Positions 1-9,645 of a stretch of 63,885 nucleotides of DNA are shown here, piece after piece. How positions within the stretch are numbered: position 1 is the first letter of the stretch; each line of letters opens with the position of its first letter. Under the pieces are notes generated by a model. It was not told where the DNA came from, searched no databases, and was given only the letters and a program-made list of their open reading frames with translations. Source of the DNA: Halomonas sp. (GTDB lineage Bacteria; Pseudomonadota; Gammaproteobacteria; Pseudomonadales; Halomonadaceae); the NCBI RefSeq assembly GCF_029263665.1, contig NZ_JAJUFQ010000024.1, positions 1 through 63,885 of the forward strand, given 5' to 3'. A program made the translations under genes and the position numbers.

Positions 1-652
1 CATCCGGCTGTCCCAGGCGCTCCAGTGGTGCCATGGCGGCAATCGATGCGATCTGCTCGTCGCTCTTGCCTTCGAAGAACATCTCGGTGGCCACTGGTCC
101 TGGCGCCACGGCATTAACGGTGATCCCGCGTCCGCGCATTTCATTGGCCAGTACCTTGACCAACCCCTCGACGCCAGCCTTGCTGGCGATATAGGCGCCA
201 TAGGCGGGGAAGGACTTCGCCAGCACACTGGATGACAAGGCGATGATACGGCCACCATTGCCCAGCACCTCCGCAGCCCTGGCCATTACCAGCCAACTGC
301 CGCGAAGGTTGGTCGCCAGCATGCGGTCGAGAATCTCGACATTGTCGCTGCTGATGGTCGCCATCTGCATGACGCCAGCGTTGTTGATCACAACATCAAG
401 ACGCCCGAATGCCTCCAGTACGGCATCGAACAGCTGGGTGACGGACATCGAATCGCCAATATCAGCCTGCAGCGCCAATCCGTGACCACCATTGGCCTTG
501 ATATCGGCTACAACCTGCTCCGCCAATTTCGCATTGCCGGCATAGGTCACCACCACGGTGAAACCATCCTTGGCAAGCTTGAGCGCAATGGCGCGGCCAA
601 TTCCCCGAGAAGCCCCGGTAACCAGTGCGACTTGTTGAGTTGCATTCGCCAT
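1..652 (-). CDS. SDR-family oxidoreductase (FabG-like), truncated at window edge
   Basis: This is the first ~217 residues of a short-chain dehydrogenase/reductase; the C-terminus lies beyond position 1. The start ATG at 652 follows AAGGAG. The N-terminus carries the NAD(P)-binding motif TGASRGIG, followed by NNAG in the middle and the catalytic Ser (ALSSS) and YxxxK pair (YIASK). The last visible residues (APLERLGQPD) match the family's 'PxxRxGxPxE' region, so only ~30 residues should be missing. It probably reduces a ketone or oxidises an alcohol with NAD(P)H; the substrate is unknown. It is transcribed divergently from the LysR gene at 757, a common arrangement for a regulator and its target. 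Confidence 0.9.
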   Translation of the reverse strand, partial: MANATQQVALVTGASRGIGRAIALKLAKDGFTVVVTYAGNAKLAEQVVADIKANGGHGLALQADIGDSMSVTQLFDAVLEAFGRLDVVINNAGVMQMATISSDNVEILDRMLATNLRGSWLVMARAAEVLGNGGRIIALSSSVLAKSFPAYGAYIASKAGVEGLVKVLANEMRGRGITVNAVAPGPVATEMFFEGKSDEQIASIAAMAPLERLGQPD

Positions 653-756
653 GAATCGACTCCTTGTGTGAATGGAGGAGCTCAGTATTGACGTTCGATC
701 CACACGAATAAATCAGCTAGTCTGCAATCATTATTCAATACAGGAAAACAATCTTT

Positions 757-1665
757 ATGGATCGATTCGATGCGATGACTCTGTTCGTACGCATCGTGGA
801 GAGTGGCAGTTTCACTAGAGCAGCCAACGGACTCGGTATCCCACGAGCCTCCGCCACTCTGGCCATTCAACAAATGGAGAGGCGGTTGGGAGTGCGGTTG
901 CTGGAGCGCACCACACGACAGGTGCGAATCACTCCTGAAGGCAGGGCCTTCTATGAGCGCTGTGTTCATCTATTGGCGGAGCTGGAGGACGCCGAGACGA
1001 CGCTGTGGACCGAGGCGGATAATCCCGCCGGAGTGCTGCGTGTCGAGATGCATGGTGCCCAGGCCCGATTGATTGTATTGCCGCGGATTCAGGAGTTTCA
1101 TCATCGCTACCCTCGGCTGAACCTGATTCTCACCAGTGGAGACAGGCAAGTGGACTTGGTGGGCGAGGGCGTGGACTGCGCATTACGCTCCGGCATCCCT
1201 GAGGATTCCAGCCTGATAGCTCGCAAGCTGGTGGATCTCCCTCAGGTGATCTGTGCCAGCCCGGAGTATCTGCAGCATGCCGGTCATCCGAGTCATCCGA
1301 ACGAACTGCATAAGCACCAGGTGATTGGCTTCTTCTCGGGTAATAACGCCGTGGATAGTACTCTCGACGTGATCATTGATGGCCAGACTCGATCCTTTCC
1401 GGGGGGCGGATGGATGACGGTCAACGATGCCTCGAGCTATGTGGAAAGTGCTCGCCAGGGCTGTGGCATGATTCAACTGCCGCGCTTCCATGTCGCACCC
1501 ATGCTCGCAAGGGGGGAACTCATGGAAGTGTTACCTGAGTGGCAAAAACCCGCTATGCCACTGCACGCCGTCTATCCGCAACGGCGGCAGCTATCGCGGC
1601 GGGTGAGAGTATTTCTTGAGTGGGTTGCATCAGTTTATGCGGATTATTTTGACGGAGGTCGTTAG
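757..1665 (+). CDS. LysR-family transcriptional regulator
   Basis: 302 residues, the usual LysR length. An N-terminal winged helix-turn-helix (residues ~1-60: MDRFDAMTLFVRIVESGSFT, AANGLGIPRASATLAIQQME) is followed by a type-2 periplasmic-binding-like effector domain (from ~90). AGGAAA precedes the ATG by about nine bases. It is divergent from the SDR gene across 104 bp, which should hold the operator, so the SDR gene is its probable target (inference). It belongs to the CrgA/AaeR-like branch that often controls SDR or quinone-reductase genes; the effector cannot be read from sequence. Confidence 0.9.
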   Translation: MDRFDAMTLFVRIVESGSFTRAANGLGIPRASATLAIQQMERRLGVRLLERTTRQVRITPEGRAFYERCVHLLAELEDAETTLWTEADNPAGVLRVEMHGAQARLIVLPRIQEFHHRYPRLNLILTSGDRQVDLVGEGVDCALRSGIPEDSSLIARKLVDLPQVICASPEYLQHAGHPSHPNELHKHQVIGFFSGNNAVDSTLDVIIDGQTRSFPGGGWMTVNDASSYVESARQGCGMIQLPRFHVAPMLARGELMEVLPEWQKPAMPLHAVYPQRRQLSRRVRVFLEWVASVYADYFDGGR

Positions 1666-2137
1666 AGATCGCCGTCGATTCACCATGGACACTATTGACC
1701 AGCGACAAGCACTGGAAAGCTGATGCCTTCCTTCTCAATGGTTCTGGTCGGCGTGGGTCGGACCACTGAACATATTGGTCTTGCTCGCTCTCAGCACCGC
1801 TTATTCTTTTGTCCAAATTTTGCTTGCTAATGAAGTATCTGAGGAACCTATTATGGAGTGCCAGTGCAGCAAAATACTGCATAGGTTGTCCTTCATGCTG
1901 CGGCCAAGGATAAGGATCTGTTCTGTAGAGGGGCAGTGATATTTATGTAACTTGCTGTTATATGGAAGATATATCCGTCGTTAGGCGTGCTGGCGGGATA
2001 AGAGATGGGGTGTCAGGCAACCTCCTGGAAATACCTTTACAGTATGGGTAAGGACTCATTCGATATTGGTTCGGGCCTGGAGTGATGGCCAGAATTCACG
2101 CGATAACTCCAATTACAACACTTCCTCGGAGGTCGCC
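1666..2137. other. Intergenic region, LysR gene to permease
   Basis: No convincing gene is seen in this 472-bp gap. It is more AT-rich than its neighbours in the middle, and short ORFs lack ribosome-binding sites. It must contain the promoter of the downstream permease, but I could not pick a clear -35/-10 pair. No obvious terminator follows the LysR gene. Confidence 0.5.
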
Positions 2138-3379
2138 GTGAAACATATCGAACATGGTGCTGGGCTGCGTAGTGCGCCCGCAGCATTCATCCGTGACATG
2201 AATGTCGATAACGTCAGCGCTGGCTTGGTGGCCGGGATTTTCGGCCTGAGTGCAGGCGTGATTCACATTAGTGCTGGTACTGCGGCAGGACTTGATCCGC
2301 ACTTCATCATGATCTGGGTCATCGCCTATCTGATGATCAATGGTTTCTTCGGTTTATTGATGCCAGCCTATTATCGCCTGCCATTGCCGATGGCCAATTC
2401 TATTCCCGGTGCGTTGTTGTTTGCCGCCATCATTCCTGTTGTAGGTCTAGAAGCTGCCTTGGGCGCGACGCTGGTTGCCGGTGCGCTGTCGATGGTTGTC
2501 GGCCTGGCCGGCTGGATGGGGATTATCATGCGCCTCATCCCAATGCCGATTGTCATGGCTATGGTTGGCGGGATATTGCTCAAGTTCGGCACCAACATGG
2601 TGATGCCACTGCAGACGGCCATGGTACCTGCTGTTGTAATGATCCTGGCATATTTTTTCTCTGCTCGTTATCTGCGCCGGGTGCCGCCATTGGTTGTCAC
2701 CATGGTGGTCGGCATCGCTTATATGGCCATGTCTGGTGTGGATTTCTCCGATGTCGAATTCTCGATAACTTTCCCTGAATTCATTGTGCCAACCTTTACG
2801 TTTGAGGCGTTTCTCGCCTATGGCCTTCCGCTGACGCTGATTCTGGTGGGAATGGAAACCCCCGCTGGCGTGGGGCTGGTCAAGGGCATGGGCTTTCGTG
2901 AGGTACCGGCTAACGCCATTACCGCAGTGGGTGGCTTTGCCACCATGATTTCTGCCTTCTTCAATTTACATAGCACTTGTATTGCTGCGCCGATGACAGG
3001 TATCTGTTCCGGCCCTGAAGCCGGCAAGCATGACAAGCGTTGGGTTGCTGCGGTCATTGCAGGTGCCATCTTCATTATTGCGGCGCCGTTCTATGGTTTC
3101 GTGGTGAGCCTGATCGAAGCCATGCCGAAGTACTTCATTGCAATCGTAGCGGGGCTTGCGCTGTTGCGTGTGATCAGCTCTGCCATGGAAATGACGTTCT
3201 GTGGCAAGCATCAGGTGGGGGCTCTGTTCTCTTTTCTGATTGCCGTATCTGGTTTGCAGATCCTTGGCATTGGTGCTTCGTTCTGGGCCTTGGTGCTGGG
3301 GGCGGGTATCTCGATGCTGGTGGAGTTCAAGGACTTTGATTTTTCCCGAGAGCAGGGCAATGAAGTGGAAGCTGCCTGA
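2138..3379 (+). CDS. BenE-family (benzoate/H+ symporter-like) permease
   Basis: 413 residues from a GTG start chosen because GGAGG lies five bases upstream; an in-frame extension to 2066 has no such site. The protein is almost wholly hydrophobic with about 11-12 membrane segments. Residues in the middle (ETPAGVGLVKGMG, then FNLHSTCIAAPMTGICSGPE) resemble the conserved core of BenE transporters, which take up benzoate with protons. Substrate need not be benzoate: no aromatic-ring genes are nearby, and it faces a racemase-family enzyme and an oxidoreductase with which it may form a catabolic locus. A purine/uracil permease (NCS2) was the alternative, but the motifs fit BenE better. Confidence 0.8.
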   Translation: MKHIEHGAGLRSAPAAFIRDMNVDNVSAGLVAGIFGLSAGVIHISAGTAAGLDPHFIMIWVIAYLMINGFFGLLMPAYYRLPLPMANSIPGALLFAAIIPVVGLEAALGATLVAGALSMVVGLAGWMGIIMRLIPMPIVMAMVGGILLKFGTNMVMPLQTAMVPAVVMILAYFFSARYLRRVPPLVVTMVVGIAYMAMSGVDFSDVEFSITFPEFIVPTFTFEAFLAYGLPLTLILVGMETPAGVGLVKGMGFREVPANAITAVGGFATMISAFFNLHSTCIAAPMTGICSGPEAGKHDKRWVAAVIAGAIFIIAAPFYGFVVSLIEAMPKYFIAIVAGLALLRVISSAMEMTFCGKHQVGALFSFLIAVSGLQILGIGASFWALVLGAGISMLVEFKDFDFSREQGNEVEAA

Positions 3380-3421
3380 GGTATGGCAAGACGGGTCAAG
3401 GAAAGGATAGCGAAAGGACAA

Positions 3422-3463
3422 AAGACACCGGGCCTGTGGTATATGCCACAGGCCCGGTGTCTT
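3422..3463. terminator. Bidirectional terminator hairpin
   Basis: A perfect 18-bp inverted repeat (AAGACACCGGGCCTGTGG and its complement) with a 6-base loop lies between the convergent permease and racemase-family genes. On the minus strand it is followed by CTTTTG, so it should end both transcripts. Confidence 0.85.
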
Positions 3464-3563
3464 GGTGCTGACAGTGAGGAGCAACGGATCAGGTCAGTGA
3501 AAGCAATCTAAATGGCCAGCATTGTCGAGGCCCCGGCGCGGGGTTGCTTGGCAGGCGCTTTGC

Positions 3564-4610
3564 CTAGCGGGGTGGTTGGTCATCCTGCAGGATATGGCGC
3601 AGGCCGCTGCACTCCACCATGGGATCGTCGCAGTTGATGACGATCTCTGAGCTGGCGAGTACATAGCCCTTGCCGGTGATGGTGTTTTCCACCACTTGGT
3701 GCGAGCCCTCCTGGCGGACTCCTGTAAGTTTGCCAATAAAGCCGGTCTCACGTAGGGAGACAGTCTCCAGGCGATCTCCAGGCTTCAATTTTCCCTCGTG
3801 ATGCATCAGGGCCAGGCGGGCTGACGTCCCGGTTCCCGTAGTACTTCGGCAGATGACTCCTGGATGCACATAGGTGGTTGAGCGTGAGCGATAGAAATCA
3901 TCGGCAATTTGCTCGACTGGCCCCATGAAGTGCAGGAATGGCAGGGGGCCCACGTCGCCCAGAGTATAGTGGGAGAAGCCTCGTTCCGCCTGGATGGCTT
4001 CGACAATCTTGTGGGCACACTCGGTCAGGGTTCGTTCTTCGTCAAGGGTGAGCTGAAAACCCAGCTCGGTGGCGTCCACCAGCGCATAGAAGCCGCCGCT
4101 ATATGCCACTGAATAGGTCACATCTCCAAGGCCTGGTACGTGAATGCTGGCGAGGTGGGTATCGATATAACTGGGCAGGCCCTCACAGGTAATGGCTTCT
4201 ACCACGCCATTTTCCACCTGGGCTTCAATATTGACCCGGCCTGCCGGGGACTCAAGTACGAAATATTGCGTGCCTTCTTGCTTGGCCACAATACCGGCTT
4301 CCAGTACTGCGGTGGCAGTGCAGATGGTGTTGGAGCCGGAATAGATGGGGTAACCCATCACTTCCATGATGATATAGCCAGCCACAGCATCAGGGTCAGT
4401 TGCCGGCACGATCAGGTCCACCGACATTTCGGGAATGCCGTAGGGTTCGAAAAGCAGCAGGTTGCGTAGACCATCGGCGTCGTCACGGAGGTAGTGCATC
4501 TGGTCGCGAACGCTGGCGCCAGGCAGTGGCGTGATGCCGCTCAGCACAATGCGGCTGACGTCACCTCCGGCATGGGTATCCATCAGCTTGATGGTCAGGC
4601 GCTGCTCCAT
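3564..4610 (-). CDS. Proline racemase-superfamily protein with Ser/Thr in place of the catalytic Cys pair
   Basis: 348 residues from an ATG preceded by AGGAGG. The fold is that of proline racemase, 4-hydroxyproline epimerase and trans-3-hydroxy-L-proline dehydratase. N-terminal DTHAGGD is the family's usual 'D(T/S)HTxGE' segment. The first acid/base site, normally CGH, reads SGSN (Ser91, and Ser93 at the His position). The second site, normally RSPCGTGTS, reads RSTTGTGTS (Thr258). The classic Cys/Cys racemisation mechanism therefore cannot operate; a dehydratase or altered chemistry is more likely (inference). The start overlaps the stop of the upstream oxidoreductase gene by one base (TAATG), implying translational coupling and a joint pathway. 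Confidence 0.85.
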   Translation of the reverse strand: MEQRLTIKLMDTHAGGDVSRIVLSGITPLPGASVRDQMHYLRDDADGLRNLLLFEPYGIPEMSVDLIVPATDPDAVAGYIIMEVMGYPIYSGSNTICTATAVLEAGIVAKQEGTQYFVLESPAGRVNIEAQVENGVVEAITCEGLPSYIDTHLASIHVPGLGDVTYSVAYSGGFYALVDATELGFQLTLDEERTLTECAHKIVEAIQAERGFSHYTLGDVGPLPFLHFMGPVEQIADDFYRSRSTTYVHPGVICRSTTGTGTSARLALMHHEGKLKPGDRLETVSLRETGFIGKLTGVRQEGSHQVVENTITGKGYVLASSEIVINCDDPMVECSGLRHILQDDQPPR

Positions 4611-5800
4611 TAGCGAGCCTCCTGATTGGAGGGAGAGGAGGTGAGGGAAAAGCGAGCGCCATGTTCGCTCCACTGGGAATCCGGCACGATCACGATCTTG
4701 CCAAGGAAGTTGCTGCTGCGGTTGACGAAATAACGTTCAGCATCATGCAGCTCGGAGAGCTTGAAGGCGGCATGCAGTACGGGCTTGAGTTGGCCGGAGC
4801 GAATCCAGGCAATCAGTTGCTCGGCTTCTTCGCGGGTACCATGGGAAACACCGAAGATCTGTACCTGGTAGAGATAAATGCGGGTCCACATGATCTCGCT
4901 GATGTTACCGCCACTGGCCCCGGCGATGGACAGCCTTGGGTAGGTGGTACGAGCCTTCATGTCGTGGATCATGGTGTCAATGAAGCGATCCGTCATCTCG
5001 CCGCCTACCAGGTCCATCACTGCGTCGATAGGGGTGCCATCAGTAGCGTCGAGCACTCGCTCGACAAAGGTGTTCAGGTCGCCACGGTCGATGACGGCTT
5101 CGGCACCTAGTTCGAGCAGGGCATCTGCTTTCTCGCGCTGGCTGACGGCATAAGGAATTGCCCCGATGATGCGGCACAACTGGATCAGTGCAGTACCCAC
5201 GCCACCGCTGGCACCGCTGATCAGGACACGTTCACCTGCCGAAACCCTGGCCGAGGTCATCATGTGGTAAGCCGTCTGGTAGGAGCACATGCCCATGGCA
5301 GCGAGTTCCGCGTCGGCAAGCTCGGGGTTGGCCACATGGTGAAACTGATCGGAGGGCACGACAACGTACTCGGCATAGCCGCCATCCGCACCATGGCCAT
5401 AGTAGTCGGGCGTCAGGTTGATATCACGACGAGCGTCGGGGTAGAGATTGAAATCGAGCAGGCCGCGTTCGCCAATGCGTGAATGACTGACACCGTCTCC
5501 TGCTCCCACGATTCGCCCGACAATATCTGCACCCTGGATGCGGGGGAAGGTCAGTGTTGGCTCACCTCCCATGGCGAAGGAGGTCATCTCGCCCTTGTCC
5601 TTGGTGGGATAGAGTCCCTCGCGGGCCTTGCGGTCGGTATTGTTCTTGGCTGTGGCGGTAATGCATACCAGCACTTCGCCGGCTCCTGGGGTAGGAGTGG
5701 GTACATCGCTGCGATAGGCCAGCTTGTCGATATCACCATGCCCTGTCAGCAGCATGGCCGACATGCTGGAGGGCACTGGTGCTGGGGTGCCGTGATCCAT
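4610..5800 (-). CDS. MDR-family NAD(P)H-dependent oxidoreductase (zinc-independent alcohol dehydrogenase/quinone reductase type)
   Basis: 396 residues: an N-terminal GroES-like domain (about 10-150) and a Rossmann domain with ISGASGGVGTALIQL (around residue 195). The catalytic zinc Cys/His set of true alcohol dehydrogenases is not evident, which places it with quinone reductases and enoyl reductases. The ATG at 5800 follows AAGGGAGA. It is the first gene of a two-gene operon with the racemase-superfamily enzyme, its stop overlapping that gene's start, so it may reduce or oxidise that enzyme's product. The actual substrate is unknown. Confidence 0.85.
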   Translation of the reverse strand: MDHGTPAPVPSSMSAMLLTGHGDIDKLAYRSDVPTPTPGAGEVLVCITATAKNNTDRKAREGLYPTKDKGEMTSFAMGGEPTLTFPRIQGADIVGRIVGAGDGVSHSRIGERGLLDFNLYPDARRDINLTPDYYGHGADGGYAEYVVVPSDQFHHVANPELADAELAAMGMCSYQTAYHMMTSARVSAGERVLISGASGGVGTALIQLCRIIGAIPYAVSQREKADALLELGAEAVIDRGDLNTFVERVLDATDGTPIDAVMDLVGGEMTDRFIDTMIHDMKARTTYPRLSIAGASGGNISEIMWTRIYLYQVQIFGVSHGTREEAEQLIAWIRSGQLKPVLHAAFKLSELHDAERYFVNRSSNFLGKIVIVPDSQWSEHGARFSLTSSPSNQEAR

Positions 5801-5974
5801 CGATTATCTCCCTTGGTTTGATTACCTGCAGTGACAATATCAAAGCGCTGGGCTGAGACCGAGGGTGGTTTTTTTGGTTTTCAGCGGATGTTTTGGGAAA
5901 AATCCTACTGGTATTCCGCCTTGTTTCCTGAAGGGATTCTTGAGGCTGGCGAGATATCTACTGGCCAAGAACAC

Positions 5975-6006
5975 AAAAAACCGGGGACTTTGCCCCGGTT
6001 TCTTTT
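5975..6006 (-). terminator. Rho-independent terminator of prc
   Basis: CCGGGG and CCCCGG arms around a short loop, flanked by A-runs on the left and T-runs on the right. It lies 25 bp past the stop of the protease gene; read on the minus strand the stem is followed by TTTTTT. Confidence 0.85.
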
Positions 6007-6030
6007 GCTTGCTGAAGGTAGGTTGCTGCT

Positions 6031-8106
6031 TTAGTTGAGCTTTGTGGCGAATTGCCAGCTGGGGCCCAGGTCGACAAAATCGAGCAGGATTTCGGCAGAC
6101 TCCTCGACTTCCGCGCGGTCAACCGGCTGATCTTCCTTGCTCTCGTCAGTGGTCGTCGCTTCTTCCTCGCTTTCGCGGGCTTCGCTCCACTCCTTGAGTG
6201 GCTCCAGACCCAGTGCTTCACGACGCTCATTTTCCAGGGACAACATTTCGTCATCCTGCTGGTTGGCTTCCTGCTGACGCTTTTCGCGGTTCAAGCTGAC
6301 GCTGGTGAGCTGTTCGCGTAGCTTGCTGGCAAGATCTGCACGTTGTTCCAGATAGTGGAAATTGGGTGATTCATCCGCGCGCTGCTGATGGCGAGACTGT
6401 AGCTTCTTGAGGTGCTGGCGCGGGGTGCCATAAGTGCGATATTGCACTTCTCGCACGGTGTCCCAGGGCAGGGCATCGTCCAAGGCGCTTTCGCCGATCA
6501 GGTTCGGATCTAGCAGGCTGGGATAGGCAATGTCCGGCTTGACGCCGCGGTTCTGGGTGCTTTCACCGGAGATGCGGTAGAACTTCGCTCGAGTCAGCTT
6601 GATCTGGCCATAGCTGAGGTCGTTGAGTGTCTGTACGGTGCCCTTGCCAAAGGTATTGGAGCCGACGATCAGGCCTCGACCGTAATCCTGAATGGCGCCG
6701 GCGAAGATCTCCGAGGCTGAAGCGGAAAGACGATTGACCAGAACGACAAGAGGACCATCGTAGTCAGTGCCACTTTCGGTGTCGCCATACAAGCTGATGC
6801 GACCACGGGCATCGCGTACCTGGACGGTAGGTCCGCGATCGATGAACAGGCCGATCATCGAGTTGGCTTCTTGCAGAGCGCCGCCACCATTGTTGCGCAG
6901 ATCGAGGACAATGCCTTCGACCGTTTCTGCCTTGAGCTTGGCAATCTCCGCGGCGACATCGCGTGTGGTACTACGGTAGTTCTCCTCGCCAGCCCGCCAC
7001 GCATCAAAGTCTACGTAGAAGGCCGGTACCTTGATCACGCCGACTTTATGGGAACCATCCTCGCGCTTGACTTCAATGACCTCGCTGCTGGCAGCCTGGT
7101 CTTCGAGTTTGACGGTATCTCGAGTGATAGTGATGACAGTGGAGCGGGTGGTATCGGCAGACTCGCCCGGGACGATCTCCAGGCGCACCTTGGAACCCTT
7201 GGGGCCGCGGATCAGCTCGACCACGTCATCCAGGCGCATGCCGACCACGTTGGTGATGTTCTCGCCTTCCTGGCCAACACCAATGATGCGGTCAGCAGGC
7301 TTGAGGGAACCTCCCTTGTCCGCTGGACCACCAGGTACCAGGCTAGCGACCTTGACGTATTCGCCATCGGCCTGGAGCAGCGCACCGATGCCTTCCAGGG
7401 ACAGGCGCATCTGGATATCGAAGGACTCGCCTTGGCGAGGTGACAGATACTCGGTATGAGGATCCACCGTGCTGGTTGCACCCGCCATCACCAGGGTGAG
7501 GATGTCATCCGCGTTGGTCTGCTCAAGACGGTGTTTCTGCGTCTGGTAGCGTTCGCGCAGCGTATCGATGACTTCATCATCGTCCTGACCGCTGATGGAC
7601 AGCGTCAGCGCCGCATTGGCCAGACGTTTCTGCCATAGTGCATCAAGCTCGGACTTGTTCTTGGCCCAGGGCTCTTCCTTGCGGTCCAGTACCAGGCGTT
7701 CATCACTGTCGAAGCTCATGTCGAGCTTGTCGAGCTGACTCAGCAACCAGTCCAGGCGTTCTTCGGCACGATCCTGATAGCGGCCATAAAGCTCGTAGGT
7801 TCGGCCCAGAGAACCATCCTTGATGGCATCATCCATGGTGGTGCGCAGATCGCTGAAATCATCGACATCACTTTGCAGCAGGTAGGCCCGCTGACTGTCC
7901 AGGATGTCGAGATAACGCTGGAAGGCGCGAGTGGACCACTGGTCGTCGAGTCTCACATCGGCATAGTGCCCGTAGCGTAACGATTCGGCCACTTCCATGG
8001 CCGCCTGACGCTGATCTTCCCCTGGTGAAGGGAGGGCCAACGCCGTGGGGGCCGCGACTAGCAGCGACAGCGCCAAGGCGCGACCCGCAGACTCAAACAG
8101 GCTCAT
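6031..8106 (-). CDS. prc: Carboxy-terminal (tail-specific) protease Prc
   Basis: 691 residues, close to E. coli Prc (682). The start at 8106 is chosen because it opens a signal peptide (MSLFESAGRALALSLLVAAP, cleaved near TALALP), so the protein is periplasmic. An N-terminal helical domain is followed by a PDZ domain (about 220-320) and the S41 catalytic core with the Ser nucleophile in SASASEIFAGAI and the Lys in TFGKGTVQ. The C-terminal region is highly charged. Prc degrades or trims periplasmic proteins with nonpolar C-termini, including penicillin-binding proteins and, in several bacteria, peptidoglycan endopeptidases. It stands alone, divergent from the aminopeptidase gene. Confidence 0.95.
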   Translation of the reverse strand: MSLFESAGRALALSLLVAAPTALALPSPGEDQRQAAMEVAESLRYGHYADVRLDDQWSTRAFQRYLDILDSQRAYLLQSDVDDFSDLRTTMDDAIKDGSLGRTYELYGRYQDRAEERLDWLLSQLDKLDMSFDSDERLVLDRKEEPWAKNKSELDALWQKRLANAALTLSISGQDDDEVIDTLRERYQTQKHRLEQTNADDILTLVMAGATSTVDPHTEYLSPRQGESFDIQMRLSLEGIGALLQADGEYVKVASLVPGGPADKGGSLKPADRIIGVGQEGENITNVVGMRLDDVVELIRGPKGSKVRLEIVPGESADTTRSTVITITRDTVKLEDQAASSEVIEVKREDGSHKVGVIKVPAFYVDFDAWRAGEENYRSTTRDVAAEIAKLKAETVEGIVLDLRNNGGGALQEANSMIGLFIDRGPTVQVRDARGRISLYGDTESGTDYDGPLVVLVNRLSASASEIFAGAIQDYGRGLIVGSNTFGKGTVQTLNDLSYGQIKLTRAKFYRISGESTQNRGVKPDIAYPSLLDPNLIGESALDDALPWDTVREVQYRTYGTPRQHLKKLQSRHQQRADESPNFHYLEQRADLASKLREQLTSVSLNREKRQQEANQQDDEMLSLENERREALGLEPLKEWSEARESEEEATTTDESKEDQPVDRAEVEESAEILLDFVDLGPSWQFATKLN

Positions 8107-8319
8107 CAATGAAGCACTCCAGGATTCGTGTACACTCGTCGGTCTGATACCGACCCTGTGCGGTTCCATGGTTTCACAACAGTTTTACAACCCCGGGTTT
8201 ACCACCCAATCGTTGAAACCAAGTCATGGAAGCCAGGCCTTGGTTTCAGAGCTGAGCGAGCTATTGTAGCAGCTTGGTTTGTTCCTATGACCCCACTATC
8301 ATGCACATAGAGGACGCAC

Positions 8320-9645
8320 ATGTCACAGGAGTGCCTGTTAAAGGATGTTATTCACTCGCCCAGGCTCGAGCGTCTGCTGGATTTTCTGCGCTGTTCTCCG
8401 ACCCCCTGGCACGCTGCCAGGACCATGGCCAGGCGTCTGGAAGATGCAGGTTACCGCTGCCTGGAAGAAACGCAAGCATGGTCACTCACACCTGGCGATC
8501 GTTTTTATGTCACACGCAATGACTCTTCGATTATTGCGGTGAATCTGCCCAAGGCGCCGCTTGAGACTCTGCGCATGGTGGGCGCCCATACCGACAGCCC
8601 TTGCCTGCGGCTCAAGACCAATGCCGCTAAGACATCTGCCGGATGGCTGCAGCTGGGCGTGCAAGTCTATGGTGGTGCATTGCTGGCGCCCTGGTTTGAT
8701 CGAGACCTTGGGATAGCGGGTCGTGTACATGTCCGCCATGCTGATGGCCGCCTGGAGGGCGTGCTGATCAATGTCGCTGCTCCCGTTGCGATCATTCCCA
8801 GCCTGGCGATTCACCTGGATCGTGAGGCCAACGAAGGGCGAGCGATGAATGCTCAGACCCAGATGGCTCCGGTCTTGCTACAGCATGGCGATGTCGGTGA
8901 TTTCCATCGTTTGTTGCTGGAATGGCTGGAAGCCCAACATGGCTTGACCGATATCTCGGTGCTGGATTTCGAGCTCGGATTTCATGACCTGCAACCTCCC
9001 TCTGTGGTAGGGGCTGGTCAGGAGTTGGTCGCCAGTGCTCGTCTCGATAACCTGCTGTCCTGCTTCATTGGCCTGGAAGCCATGCTTGAGGCCGACGGTA
9101 GCCAAGGCATGGTGTTGGTGGCCAATGATCATGAAGAAGTCGGTAGTGCCAGTGCCTGCGGTGCACAGGGGCCTTTCCTGGCTGATGTGCTGAAGCGAAT
9201 CAATTCCCAGGTGGGTGAAGCAGGGGATGAAGGCTATATCCGCTTGATTCAGTCGTCACGCATGATTTCCTGTGACAATGCGCATGCTCTGCATCCGAAC
9301 TTCAAGGACAAGCATGATGCAGAACATGGACCGGAGATCAATGCAGGGCCTGTGATCAAGGTCAACGCCAATCAGCGTTATGCGACCAACAGTGCCACTG
9401 CTGCCATGTTCCGCGACATCTGCGAGGAATCAGGCGTGCCGGTACAGACCTTCATCATCCGTGCTGACATGGCGTGTGGCAGTACCATCGGTCCAATAAC
9501 GGCCACCGAAGTTGGCGTGCCGACGCTTGATGTTGGGGTGCCTCAGTGGGCCATGCACTCCATCCGGGAGACGGCGGGTACCAAGGATATCGAGTATTTG
9601 ATTCGTGCTCTGACGACCTTCTTCAACCGAGCTGAGCTGTCTTGA
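8320..9645 (+). CDS. apeB: M18-family aminopeptidase
   Basis: 441 residues. Family hallmarks are visible: GAHTDSPCLRLK and DRDLGIAGRV near the N-terminus, ANDHEEVGSASA in the centre and the C-terminal ADMACGSTIGPI. These supply the two-zinc site of cytosolic M18 aminopeptidases, which release N-terminal residues, often Asp or Glu, from peptides. AGAGGA stands six bases ahead of the ATG. It is monocistronic, with its own terminator at 9750-9786, and divergent from prc. Confidence 0.93.
   Translation: MSQECLLKDVIHSPRLERLLDFLRCSPTPWHAARTMARRLEDAGYRCLEETQAWSLTPGDRFYVTRNDSSIIAVNLPKAPLETLRMVGAHTDSPCLRLKTNAAKTSAGWLQLGVQVYGGALLAPWFDRDLGIAGRVHVRHADGRLEGVLINVAAPVAIIPSLAIHLDREANEGRAMNAQTQMAPVLLQHGDVGDFHRLLLEWLEAQHGLTDISVLDFELGFHDLQPPSVVGAGQELVASARLDNLLSCFIGLEAMLEADGSQGMVLVANDHEEVGSASACGAQGPFLADVLKRINSQVGEAGDEGYIRLIQSSRMISCDNAHALHPNFKDKHDAEHGPEINAGPVIKVNANQRYATNSATAAMFRDICEESGVPVQTFIIRADMACGSTIGPITATEVGVPTLDVGVPQWAMHSIRETAGTKDIEYLIRALTTFFNRAELS

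Noticed and set aside
2066..3379. Purine/uracil (NCS2) permease identity for the BenE-like gene
   Set aside because: The conserved central motifs fit BenE better; overall hydrophobicity alone does not separate the families.
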